Of a stretch of DNA of 64,000 nt, positions 54,092 through 64,000 are shown in pieces (the stretch's first letter is position 1; each line of letters starts with the position of its first letter). The DNA is taken from positions 75,001 to 139,000 of the forward strand of contig JAWDGP010001404.1 of the NCBI GenBank assembly GCA_033675545.1. The letters are read 5' to 3'. The DNA is from Elysia crispata. Its lineage: Eukaryota > Mollusca > Gastropoda > Plakobranchidae. Made by a program: the position numbers and the translations under genes. The notes beneath the pieces are model-generated. The model was not told where the DNA came from. It saw only the letters and a list, made by a program, of their open reading frames with translations, and searched no databases.

Positions 54092-55115
54092 ATTTACGCG
54101 AGATACACCGACCAATCTAATTATAAAAATTGATATTAAGACCAGTTGTTTAAAAAAATGGTAAATAAAGTCAATAAGATTATATTAATTCTAAGAAGTA
54201 TGGTTCAGGTGTTTTTTTTTTTTGTTTTTTTTTTACATTTACTTTTTATCCAGGTATATAACTTTTGAAAAAGGATCTTTATTCCACTTTGCCGTCTTTA
54301 AAGTTTGGGTCAATTTGGCAAAGAGTTGATTTTGTTGGATTTTTTTTTGTTTGTTTGCTTTTTTCTTGGGGTTTTTTTTTTGTTTGTTTGCTTTTTTTTT
54401 TTCGAAAAAAAAAAAGGCTGAATGGTCAACACTGAATCTAATAAAAGTGTGTTTTTATGCTCAGACCATTTCAAGATAAATATCTGGTTAAACCTAGACG
54501 TGTCTGCTTTATTGCACAAGAATTACACCTGGAAGTGAAATGCAATACTGGGAACCGAGTATTTTTATCTGAATTATCTGTGAAATACTTCACATTTAAT
54601 GTTTTTCCTAACCGTTCGAAGAACAAGTTATCATACTTGTATAGATAAGAAATAAACATTATAAAGAGACTGGCAACCATAATGACAGAAAAGCAAACAG
54701 ACAGACAAAGACAGAGACAGAGACAGGTTGACATTTTATTTTTCAGCAAATCTGGAAAGTTCCAACTTCAATATTATTTGTTACTCAAACATTTTTAACA
54801 CTATAAGGAAAACGAGATTTCTTTTTTAAAGCTTCCAGGAAAGTTACAGAATAAGATCTTAAGTTTAGAAATTTACCAATTTGAGGGAAAAAATATATCA
54901 AACGACAATGTCAGACATTTAAGTCACTTGGACTTGGTTGACATGTGCAATAAAAAAAAAATATGATATCTTGTTTAATTCCATAGATTTTTTTTTTTTT
55001 TTGGCATGAACAACAAAATTCTCCTCAAAATTAATCATAGGCGTATATTTATACATGTAATTGTTCACGGCTGAAATATAAAGATGTACAAACGTACGTA
55101 CAGGCTGCTCAATAT
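53506..55115. other. AT-rich stretch without a gene
   Basis: Holds (TA)n at 54035-54086 and T-rich runs at 54210-54410. No exon was recognised. Confidence 0.4.
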
Positions 55116-55120
55116 CAGCC

Positions 55121-55897
55121 TGTTACGTGTGGAATTATTCCTAGCCGGTCAATACACTTTATGTTATGCTCCAATCTAGGTTGATCACGTTAACAATTAT
55201 AGTGCCACTGGTTTTTCAATCCAACTCGAGTTAAAGAAATCACCAGCCAGCCGATTTTGAACTAGTTAACTTTAATTAATCTGAGAAATATCAACAACAC
55301 AGTATCAGCGCGCACAGGCTGATAACCTTCGTCACAACAGCGTCTCTCATTCAGCACATCGATGCTTTTAGCCTCAGCTCGGGACTCAAATCGCAGTCTC
55401 TCTCTCCTCTCTCGAAACATGCTCCTTTTATACCATATATAATCCTAATAATATCCATGCAAACAACCTATACAAATACCAAATGCTCTCTCACCGGATA
55501 TAAACAATGCATTTAAAGGCATACAGTAACAACATTACGTGCAAAATTCCTAACTTAAGAATAGACATTTCCATGTAAGGAATAATACGCAAAACTTTCT
55601 ACCAAAACAGTCTGGTGTCATACATCTTTAACAACATCCAGCGCCGGAGTATACCCGAAAAACCAATGCATCTCATTTGCATAATAAAGCCATACCCAAG
55701 GCCCCACCGTTCTAGCGTGCAAAACATAGTATCAATTACTCCTGTGCGTAAACGCATTCGCGTCTCCAAGACATTCCTCTCTCTCGCCCCCTCTAGTAAA
55801 CGAGTATAGTCATTTCCTGGTTATAACGAGGAATGCAATAGAGAAAGTTGCTAACAGACAAATGACTAAAGTAATATTAAAAATTGTGTGCGTAACA
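55121..55897 (-). mobile_element. solo LTR, Ty3/gypsy-type
   Basis: This 777-bp sequence has perfect 7-bp inverted ends, TGTTACG and CGTAACA. It is flanked by a perfect 5-bp target duplication, cagcc (55116-55120 and 55898-55902). A minus-strand TATAAAAGG at 55432-55424 gives the promoter and hence the orientation. No internal coding region is present, as expected after recombination between two LTRs. The intact duplication suggests moderate or recent age, but one LTR cannot be dated. TGTTACG ends with 5-bp duplications are typical of Ty3-type elements. Confidence 0.88.
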
Positions 55898-55902
55898 CAG
55901 CC

Positions 55903-56303
55903 AATGCAGATTTGTCTGTTGACAAGTTTTGAATTATCACAAATGTGTATAATAAATCGTCAAAATTCTGGATGGATCAATAGTTAAATAAATACATGTA
56001 TACAAAAAACGATTCTGACGCCTTGTCATTACATGTATATGCCAGGACTTTTCCACAACCGCAATACAAATTTTCAAGACCTTTGACATTTATTGATACC
56101 TAGTCTTCTTCTTAGGTATTCATTTTTTTTTTAATTACTTTGCCCATGTTTTTAATATGTTCAGTTTTGCGCTTCCAGTGAAGATGGTTGTGCAATGTGG
56201 TGCCTCCTTGGACCTCGTATCTTCTCTTTCAGGGTTGGTCCTGCAGGCCAAGATATTTTCCTAAGCTCTACTGTAGAGCGACATGTTATCATATTTTCTA
56301 AGG

Positions 56304-56373
<70 letters not shown>

Positions 56374-59300
56374 ACTCTCTGTAAGCACAAAAAGGAATAT
56401 GTCTGGTTATGTAGGCATAAGATTAAGAAAATCGGCAAACCAACATTTTTTTTTGTTTAGAAAAATTTCAAACTAATTAGCTTATCAAACTTTTAGCTTG
56501 ACAGCATTAATTTTCTTTAAAAATAAAGGCCCGTTGTACCGTATTCTTACAAAAACAATTTAGCGTAGCTAAAAAAAAAAAAAGAATGAGTTAATGACAT
56601 ACTAAGGACAAACAAGAAACGCAGTGGAATCACGTTCATTTTGGTAAAAGCAGGACAATAATGTTAGAAGGCACGTGTGGATGCACAAAACTGGTGAAGG
56701 CGAGACGAGAAAATATTGATGGTGTTTCTATGGACAAAAGATGTTCAACTGCTGCTGCTGCTTGGCTTAGAGTAGGCCTGTGGCTGATGAAAGCAGATAT
56801 GTGACTATGCACTGACCAGAGCAAACACAAGAAGATGGTGAGAGTTAGCATTTTCATATTTGGAAGCATGGAACTGGCGAAGGTTGTGCTTGGCTCCAAA
56901 CCTGTCAAGTTATAAAGAACTCTCTTATGTATTATACCATCAAGCTGGCAAAGTCAGGGCCAAAACTAAACTACATGTATGTATGTCATTTACTATTCTC
57001 TACAGAGCTTATGGCAATACTGTTACCTGGGAACACTCACTTTCCCTTAAGCCACTGTTTGTCAAGGCATCACTGAATCTGGAGAGGAGGCAACAGTCAA
57101 AGTTGTGATTGTATTTAATGAGCATTTTGAGCTAGCAGCCTCTTTGTGGTCTTTAGCTAACTTGTGGAATGCAAGTTCATCAAAGTTCATTTTGTTGAAA
57201 AATGGTTGTTTTGCAAATTGTCAGCCAGCTCTCTATACCTTGAACATAGGCATTAAGTACTGTCCATTAAGTTTTAAATTTTTCTTCCAGGCATTTCTAA
57301 CTCCCCAAGATCCTTTAAAGTACATGTATTAATACTCTACTAGTATTAAAGTTCTAACTCATCTTCTAAGAACATTCTAGAATTTTTTTGGGGGGATTGC
57401 AAGATCATACAAACATCCTGAATAACAAGGAGACGTTTGAAACATTACCAATCATTTAAAATAAATCAGATTCTATTGCTTTCTGAACAGAATAGTAGTT
57501 CGCCTAAGAAGTAAGATAAAAATCAACAAAATTATCATGAAAAACACTTAAATTTTGAAAAATTGTCAGTAGATTCATGAATATTCTAGTAAAAAGTGTA
57601 CTCTTGTTTGCAACAGATTTGTGTAAATATTTAAAGTTTTTTTTTTTTTTTTTACATTTGGAATTGAGCTTCCTGGGCTCACAGTCCTTATATATAAATT
57701 TAATGTGAATGATAGGCTCAAAGTATAATAGAAAGGCAGCATTTGTATTAAGATCAGTCAGTTTCTTTAATTATCCCAGAAACACATCATGTGTAGTAGC
57801 AATTGGGCAGACATCTCAGGATCTCAAGAGATCTTTCAGGATCGTAAGTTTTGCAACTTCTCCTAATAATCTTGCGTATAACTATGGATAAAACAGATTT
57901 CTGGTCCTGTCTTAAGTATTGTTCGTTTAATCTATCTATTTTCAATATAAATCTAAAATTTCATGTATGTATTTTATAAGAAATGTTATTTCACAGAGCT
58001 ATGGTACGTAGCTAGAGCCCACAAGATCTTAAAGTTTTTCTTAACACGCCCTGCACAAGCAATATATGCACTGAATTAATAAAAACAATACTTCAGAGCA
58101 ACATCAGTATAGTATAACGACTTCCCAGAGATGCCCAAATTCAAGTCAAAGAAGAAAAATTCACCGATCCTTCAAAAAAAAAAAAAACAACCTACAAAAC
58201 AAGTGCTATTAAGATAAAATCTAATTGTTAGACAAAGCTTGTGCTTTATCAAATATCGTTCCTTATAATTTTCGCCCACAGCGCCATTTTCCAATTAAAA
58301 TTCAGAGATTTCTCAATTTTATAGCACTAAGCACCTTAAAAGTGTATGTCATTTTTAATGTGACAGTTCCATTGTTAGAAAATATATTTTTTTTTAAATT
58401 CAAGATCTTGTTTTAGGAAAGGTAAATTTACAAAATTTTTTATTTTAATTTTACGAAGGACTTAAAAAAAAAACCCAACAAAACTCTTTCTTTCAAAGTC
58501 ACAAATCAACTTTCATTTTTTTTTTTAATCTTATTTGGTATTCTAGCCATACTGTGAATTCAGAAAACTGACTGCCTGTAAGTTGTACAATGTATTACCA
58601 GCATGTTGCTCATTTTTACAGGAACATTTTATCCCAACATTTCATATATATATATTAAAGTATTGATGTGAAAGAGAGACCTGAGCAAAAAAAATAAAAT
58701 AAATTTTTTAAAATGTACTCATGATTATAAAAAAAAAAAAAAAAAAGCAATATGGCACACAGAAAATTCACTCAAAACACAAGGATTGAAGATTCTTAAC
58801 ACTATTGTGTGCAGCAAGAAACTTTATTTCTTCTTGCATACTTATAATCTTTGCATGATCAGGCATTCTTCCACAATATCACAGTTTGAAGAGTATGAAG
58901 AGGGAAATGGCAACCACCTTCACCACATTAGGTTTAAAAAAAAAACAAACAACTGAATTTGATTTTAATCTGATTCTGAAAAATTATGAATAGGAACTTC
59001 TACATCATGACCTGAAATTTATTTTTTATATAACGAGGCAAACCCATAAATTATGTGTGCCAGAAAGACTTTAAGTTACATACACATCACATAATAGCTC
59101 TTAATACAATGCAGAGTTTTTTGTTTATCAAAAACATGAAATTCATTAGGGAAAGAAGATCCCCCGAAAGTCGGAGTTGAAAGGACCAGGTTTTTGAAAT
59201 AAGCCTGATTTGGACTGATTGCAAAGCACTTTTTAGAATCTACAATCAAGAGCAACTAGACACATTTCTCATGTATCCCCACATTTAAGATTGCATCATC

Positions 59301-60230
59301 ATTGTATGGATCATAAACATATATTGATGTACTGGAAAAGTTTGTATATATATATATATATATATATATGAATATACAAAATTCAAAAGAAATTATAGTT
59401 CAAGACCATTACATAGAATCGACTTATCAAAGAATTCATTTTTTTTTCCAATAACATACCAGGTATCTCAGAAATTCTTGTTTCTAGCATTAACAAGTAT
59501 AAAAAAAAAACTATGTTATTTAGCAAAGTAATGAAGCAGAGGGAAAGAATTGGACTTTACAATATTCTCATTGAAAGATGTTGGTTTAAGGATTTTGAGT
59601 CTGCAAAATTGAAATTACTTTTTTATCCTACTTGAAAAATTATTTCCCATTGAAAAAGATCCACCCATTACCTATTTCCTAAGAGGACTGTCAATGTTTT
59701 CAACATTATTATCTCAGTACTTTTTTCACTTTTCATATTTTGTGCCTCTTAGTCATCAAGATTTTCATCCTCTTCAATAAAGATATTGAAGAGCATTTTT
59801 TTGTGTTTACATATAATTGTTCCCTTTCTTCCTTTCTGTATTTTCTTTTTATTTAATTTTCAACACTTTTTTTGTAAACATATTTACTTTAAGGATGACA
59901 CTTTCCAACTCTAAATATATTTTGATGCCAAATATGACATTTTTATCTTAATAATTTATGGATGCACAAAAGCTCAGTTTTGGCTTGGATTTACCCCACA
60001 AATGCCTTTTTGTCAAGTCTAGTATTTGATGCAATTTACAAAATTGTTCGACTAGTTTAAAATGTGCTAGAGCTTCATAGTTTCCAGGTTTTAAATTTGC
60101 TTTTTGCTTCTTAACACATATAAAAAATTTCTTAAACAATTTATGACATAACTCTGCTTATTTGTGAGGCAATATTATAAATATATTTAAGTTCATATAC
60201 GTACTCCATGGAGACTTGGTTTTTAGCTTT
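55903..60230. other. AT-rich stretch downstream of MSRA, no recognised gene
   Basis: Includes (CT)n/(CTTT)n at 56307-56372 and (TA)n at 59343-59370. A minus-strand frame at 56636-56908 has a hydrophobic stretch near its start (MLTLTIFLCLLWSVHSHISA). The opposite strand is equally open and no splice or poly(A) context supports either. The part nearest 60230 is probably MSRA 3' untranslated region; a minus-strand AATAAA lies at about 59848. Confidence 0.4.
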
Positions 60231-60536
60231 TTACGGTTTCCCAATACCCCTAGGGCAAGCAACGCCAGTGCCACCCAGGCCACAGTATCCGTTTTTGTTT
60301 GTATGAAGATATTGCTGATGGTAGTCCTCAGCGTAATAAAATTCCCCTGCAGGGGCTATCTCTGTTGTGATGGTCCCATGACCGGCTGCAGACAGAGCTT
60401 TCTGGTATTCCTCTCTAGACTTGACTGCTTCTGTATGCTGGGATTCTCCATATGTGTAAATAGCAGAGCGATACTGGGTGCCCACATCATTACCCTGGCG
60501 ATGGCCCTGCGTAGGGTTGTGGTTCTCCCAGAATAT
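60231..60536 (-). CDS. MSRA: MSRA last exon
   Basis: 102 codons follow GAACTCCACAG, from [14 protein letters not shown] to GIGKP and TAA. It carries the substrate-binding [12 protein letters not shown] and the two C-terminal resolving cysteines. Confidence 0.96.
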   Translation of the reverse strand: MFWENHNPTQGHRQGNDVGTQYRSAIYTYGESQHTEAVKSREEYQKALSAAGHGTITTEIAPAGEFYYAEDYHQQYLHTNKNGYCGLGGTGVACPRGIGKP

Positions 60537-60598
60537 CTGTGGAGTTCAAAGCTTGGTAGTTAAAATGGGCAATGGCACTGTCTTTGCTGCTGAAGTCA

Positions 60599-60649
<51 letters not shown>

Positions 60650-60650
60650 T

Positions 60651-60725
<75 letters not shown>

Positions 60726-63700
60726 TTCTGCAAAACAAAGGTTATATATTTATATATATATATATGTGTGTGTGTGTGTATCTAATTTATAGTGTCTTTC
60801 ATTCAGGAAATTTTCATTACCTTCCTTTTCCTTAAACAGTTGTTGCACACTCTAGTCCAATTTTTATGTTTTTTATGGTTAATCTAAATGAGCACACAAA
60901 GCAACAAGGCACGTCTACTGCAAAGACCATTCAAAGTGCCCAAGCAATGCAACTGGTTCCAGTTACATGCAAACTTTTTGTCTTAGCTGCTAATAAATGT
61001 TGTTCATAATCTCAAAAAATTATGAATTTTGCAATTAGATTAGTGAAAGGTAACAAGTGACTTCAGGGCTGTCATTGATTTAAACATAGGCCCAACCAAA
61101 TGCAATCTCCAAGGTGTAAGTGATGAGCTACTCAGTGCTTGAGACACACGCCCTAACCTTGGATTTCACTGTCATTGACAGTGGTAGACCATGATGGATA
61201 GTTACTCATTAGTCAATGCTCTGAGGCTAACTTCACAACATGAAATAAGAGGAGTTTGAGCCAAAAAAAAATCATCATGCATTCTAAAAATATCTTTTTA
61301 AATATTAAAAAAACTAAAAACTAAAAACATGTTCTTTATCAATGTAAAATAAAACACAATTTCATTACAATCATATGTCATGCGCTTTTCTTTTTTCCTA
61401 TTGAATATCTTCTTCCTTTTGTCAGCGAATCTCTTTGTGAGACATTGCTTCTTGAATCTTTCAGCGGAATAGCACTGGATCTTCTGCCAGTTTTCCGGCT
61501 TGTGTTATTTTTGTTTCCAGCCAGTTTTCTATGTCTTGCTCTAGCCCTCTGTTTAACCTTCCTCTTTCTCATTTTCCTCTGCTTTTACTTCTAATATGTG
61601 CTTTTCAAGGGTTTCATGACATGAGAGGTGACCAAACTATTAAAGCTCAAGTCTTCTCATGTTCTTTAAGAGTGGTGTTGAATTAATGCCAATTTTTGTC
61701 AGCACATCTTTGCTGTCAACTTTTTTTATCCTGTTGAATATATGAAGCAAAAAAACAGGTAAAACTACAATCTAGCTTGTGAAATGCAGAACAAATTATT
61801 GTTCCTATTCTGAATTGCATGCAAAAAAAACTTACCTTAAGCAAATCAGTGTAGGCAGTTTTGTTGGGATCAAAGACAACTCTCACAACTTCAGTGTGCC
61901 CTGTCTGGCCAGTGCAAACTTCTTTGTAAGTTGGATTGGTTGTGAACCCTCCTGCATAGCCAACCTGAAGAAAATGATTTGGTGGAAACGTATTCAGTGA
62001 GCAAACATTGAGTCTTGAAGTTCGTTCATCTCTAAGCTTCATATTCTTTTTTTTTTACTTTAGCCTAACCCTAGTTTAAGCCATGACTCAAATCTAGGTT
62101 TAATCTTTAAAATATTTATGAAATTTTACAGTAGGAAATAGCTCTAGTTTTTTACGTTCTCAACAGTTTTTTTTTTTTTTAATGAAATGACAGGTGCATC
62201 TAGGAAATCGTCAATTGAAGAAAACAAAAGATGAAGATATTTAAAAATCTTCAAACTTATGCAGTTGCAAGGCAAACATTAAAGGCTAGGTTTTCTTTTT
62301 TTTCCCTCTAAAACGTTTTCCATAAGATTGTTCATTGGTAGGTACCTTGAAACATAAAAAAAAACCAGATTGTTGAAATGCCGGGAGTTTTGTTTTTTGG
62401 TCGATCTTTTTTAAATTATGTTAGCCCATGCATATATTTGAATTGAACAAAATCAAGAAAAGCAAGAAGCCCAAGAAGAAAGTGACTTTTTATAGTGTCT
62501 GTTGTCTCCTTTTATTTTCTTAAAAATTATAAAAATGCAGGATTTAAAAAACAATCTGTCTCTGCAAAAGTCAAACATTTTGCACCCAATACTATACACT
62601 AATCCAGCTGCACCATTCAAGTACATAAGTTCCTAGTGCCAATTTTTATATTAGATTATATCCTTTTTATATTGGAATTAGCAATGGAAATGTAGTACTT
62701 CTGACAAAAATCTAAGAGATAATTAAAATTAAATGTTCCCATTCCATTCCTTTCGTGGTATAAAAAAAAAACAAACAGCAACCGGCAAAACCAGTGACAA
62801 AACCCACCTGAGTAGAGTATACACCTTGTGCTTGCCAGAATTTTCTTTCTGCTCCCCAAAAACATCCCATTGCTAAGAAGGGCAAAAAAAAAAAGGATAA
62901 TTAGATTTTCAAGTTTTAGAACAAGTAGGTCTTGTGTTTTGATAAACAAAAAATATAAGGGAGGAATACATCAAGAGCTTTTTTTTTTCTGCCTTTGTTG
63001 TTAGAACTTTCATTTTATTATTTTTCAACAAATTGTCTAACTTTTAATCGGTTTCAAATAAGTATTTTCTTGGACATACCATCAGGTGCAACTAATTTGA
63101 TATTTTCTAATTCTAAATTTTTAACACTTGATACTGGTTGGAAAAAAAAAAGTATTCTAGAAGAATTTCATACTTGCCGCGGTTTTTGTTTTGTGAAGAT
63201 GTACCACCATATCCTATACCCTAAGAAAAAAACTCATTTAAAAATAATATCGCAAATCTTTTGAAAACTGATTTCTTTTTACCCACACATGCAATTTATG
63301 AAGTCTAGCTTCAGTTATTGAAAACAGCTGTGATTTCAGCAAGAGATGAATGGGCCAAAATTCTTATTTTAAGCTCAAATGACTAAATGCAGTGCTATTG
63401 TAAAATTTTCAGTCACAAAGATTATTAGGTCCGTTTGCCTGGCAATTCAAAGCCAGGGTGTCTCATAGTTCAGTTCTCTACTCACTATACCTATTTGGCA
63501 CCCAGCTCAAGAAACTGTCATTTTGCCAATTATAAAGCTATTTCCAAAACCAAAAAAATACATATTTTTACATGTTTACTTATCCAGCATTAAAAATATA
63601 GATCTATAGGAAAAGTAAAAATTAAAACTGCTTGAAAATGATGGATACAGCAGATCTTGTAATCAGGAATGTAGCATAGGGATAAGATGAAATATAAGAA

Positions 63701-64000
63701 CTCTGGTACTTCTGTCAAAAAGTTCAAGCTGTTTAAACTTTTTTTAAGTTCTAAGACTTTGATAGCTTTAAAAAACTTGTCATTTTAATGTGAATGAAAA
63801 TCTGAAATAGTTTTCAAACCCAAAATTTCACAAATTTGTCTTCATTCTATGATGATAGTTGGAAAGGAAGCTAAGTTGCCTGGCTTATAAAAAAATTATA
63901 TATGTATTCTCATCTCACCAAACACTGCCATCTCTGTATTGCCTGGAAAGGGTGGGACCATCTTGTTGCCCGAAACCCTGTGCTTCTCACTTACTGATAT
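60231..64000 (-). CDS. MSRA: methionine sulfoxide reductase A (partial, 4 exons)
   Basis: Reduces the S-epimer of methionine sulfoxide, free or in proteins, with thioredoxin as electron donor; animal forms act in cytosol and mitochondria. Exons: from beyond 64000 to 63919, 62872-62808, 61964-61836 and 60536-60231, all GT-AG with matching phases (1, 0, 0). They give the last 193 residues. Diagnostic motifs are [29 protein letters not shown] with the catalytic Cys, [64 protein letters not shown] and [13 protein letters not shown] with both resolving cysteines. It is close in length and order to mammalian MSRA. Only the N-terminus (with any targeting peptide) lies outside. Nothing is missing or broken. 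Confidence 0.97.
60602..60722. repeat. (TA)n-(AG)n microsatellite in the last MSRA intron
   Basis: About 20 TA units adjoin about 40 AG units. On the transcribed strand this is a long CU tract then UA tract ending about 66 bases upstream of the last MSRA exon. Confidence 0.97.
61836..61964 (-). CDS. MSRA: MSRA third visible exon
   Basis: 43 codons, [19 protein letters not shown] through TAYTDLLK, lie between TTCTTCAG and AAG|GTAAGT, phase 0 on both sides. Confidence 0.96.
62808..62872 (-). CDS. MSRA: MSRA second visible exon (catalytic Cys)
   Basis: 65 nt encode [20 protein letters not shown] and TQ. The acceptor is CCTTCTTAG. The split Ala codon takes its G from the previous exon. Confidence 0.96.
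63919..64000 (-). CDS. MSRA: MSRA first visible exon (cut by window edge)
   Basis: The frame reads [20 protein letters not shown] and EMAVF to G|GTGAGA, phase 1. The exon continues past the window. Confidence 0.93.

Noticed and set aside
56636-56908. Possible secreted protein of about 73-90 residues on the minus strand
   Set aside because: A hydrophobic start exists, but the other strand is equally open (VKARRENIDGVSMDKRCSTA), and there is no promoter, splice or poly(A) support. It may be a piece of an unknown repeat.
61378-61572. 64-residue Lys/Arg-rich frame inside an MSRA intron
   Set aside because: No splice acceptor or donor at its edges and no family match. A basic frame of this length is expected by chance on the complement of a T/C-rich stretch.

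Overview
The window looks like AT-rich nuclear DNA of an invertebrate animal, most likely a mollusc and probably a gastropod. The reasons are short exons in long introns, very abundant (TA)n, (CT)n and triplet microsatellites, and the mixture of mariner, Tc1, piggyBac-like, LINE and THAP/DDE_Tnp_4 sequences. The species assignment is inference. Nothing prokaryotic is present.

Host-type genes, left to right. (1) At the left edge, two plus-strand exons (365-439 and 547-620) plus an AATAAA at 753 form the 3' end of an unrecognised gene. (2) A minus-strand spliced gene of about 18 kb (34171 to 15990) joins a complete THAP zinc finger to a long DDE_Tnp_4 (Harbinger/ISL2EU-like) transposase exon. 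All of its junctions are phase 0 and it has no stop, but one catalytic position appears altered, so it may be a domesticated transposase. Two of its 75-nt exons are duplicates 10.5 kb apart. (3) A minus-strand gene (TATA box at 47035; exons at about 47011-46939, 44658-44557 and 40937-40789) encodes an 80-residue prepropeptide with a signal peptide, a KR site and six cysteines. I do not recognise it. (4) At the right edge, four exons of methionine sulfoxide reductase A (minus strand, 63919 and beyond to 60231) are clear.

Mobile DNA. There is a structurally complete mariner (6692-8070) with an open DD34D transposase, a MITE beside it, and a piggyBac-like MITE at 11921-12394. Three LINE 3' ends of one family lie at 5.6, 13.8 and 17.5 kb, another LINE C-terminus at 38.5 kb and a LINE 5' part at 49.7 kb. 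A Tc1 relic occupies 48.4-49.3 kb. A broken OTU-protease-bearing element of uncertain class (25908-21060) sits inside the THAP gene, as does a zinc-finger fragment at 32.6-32.9 kb. A Ty3-type solo LTR with intact target duplication lies at 55121-55897. An LTR-like promoter repeat occurs twice, inverted, around the last exon of the peptide gene.

Repeats. Giant mosaic triplet tracts lie at 34.6, 38.8, 46.1-46.8 and 53.1-53.5 kb. A 15-copy 20-bp minisatellite (51641-51940) is open in all three plus frames. A 122-bp near-perfect hairpin lies in intron 1 of the peptide gene. The remaining stretches are AT-rich with no coding signal that I can see.
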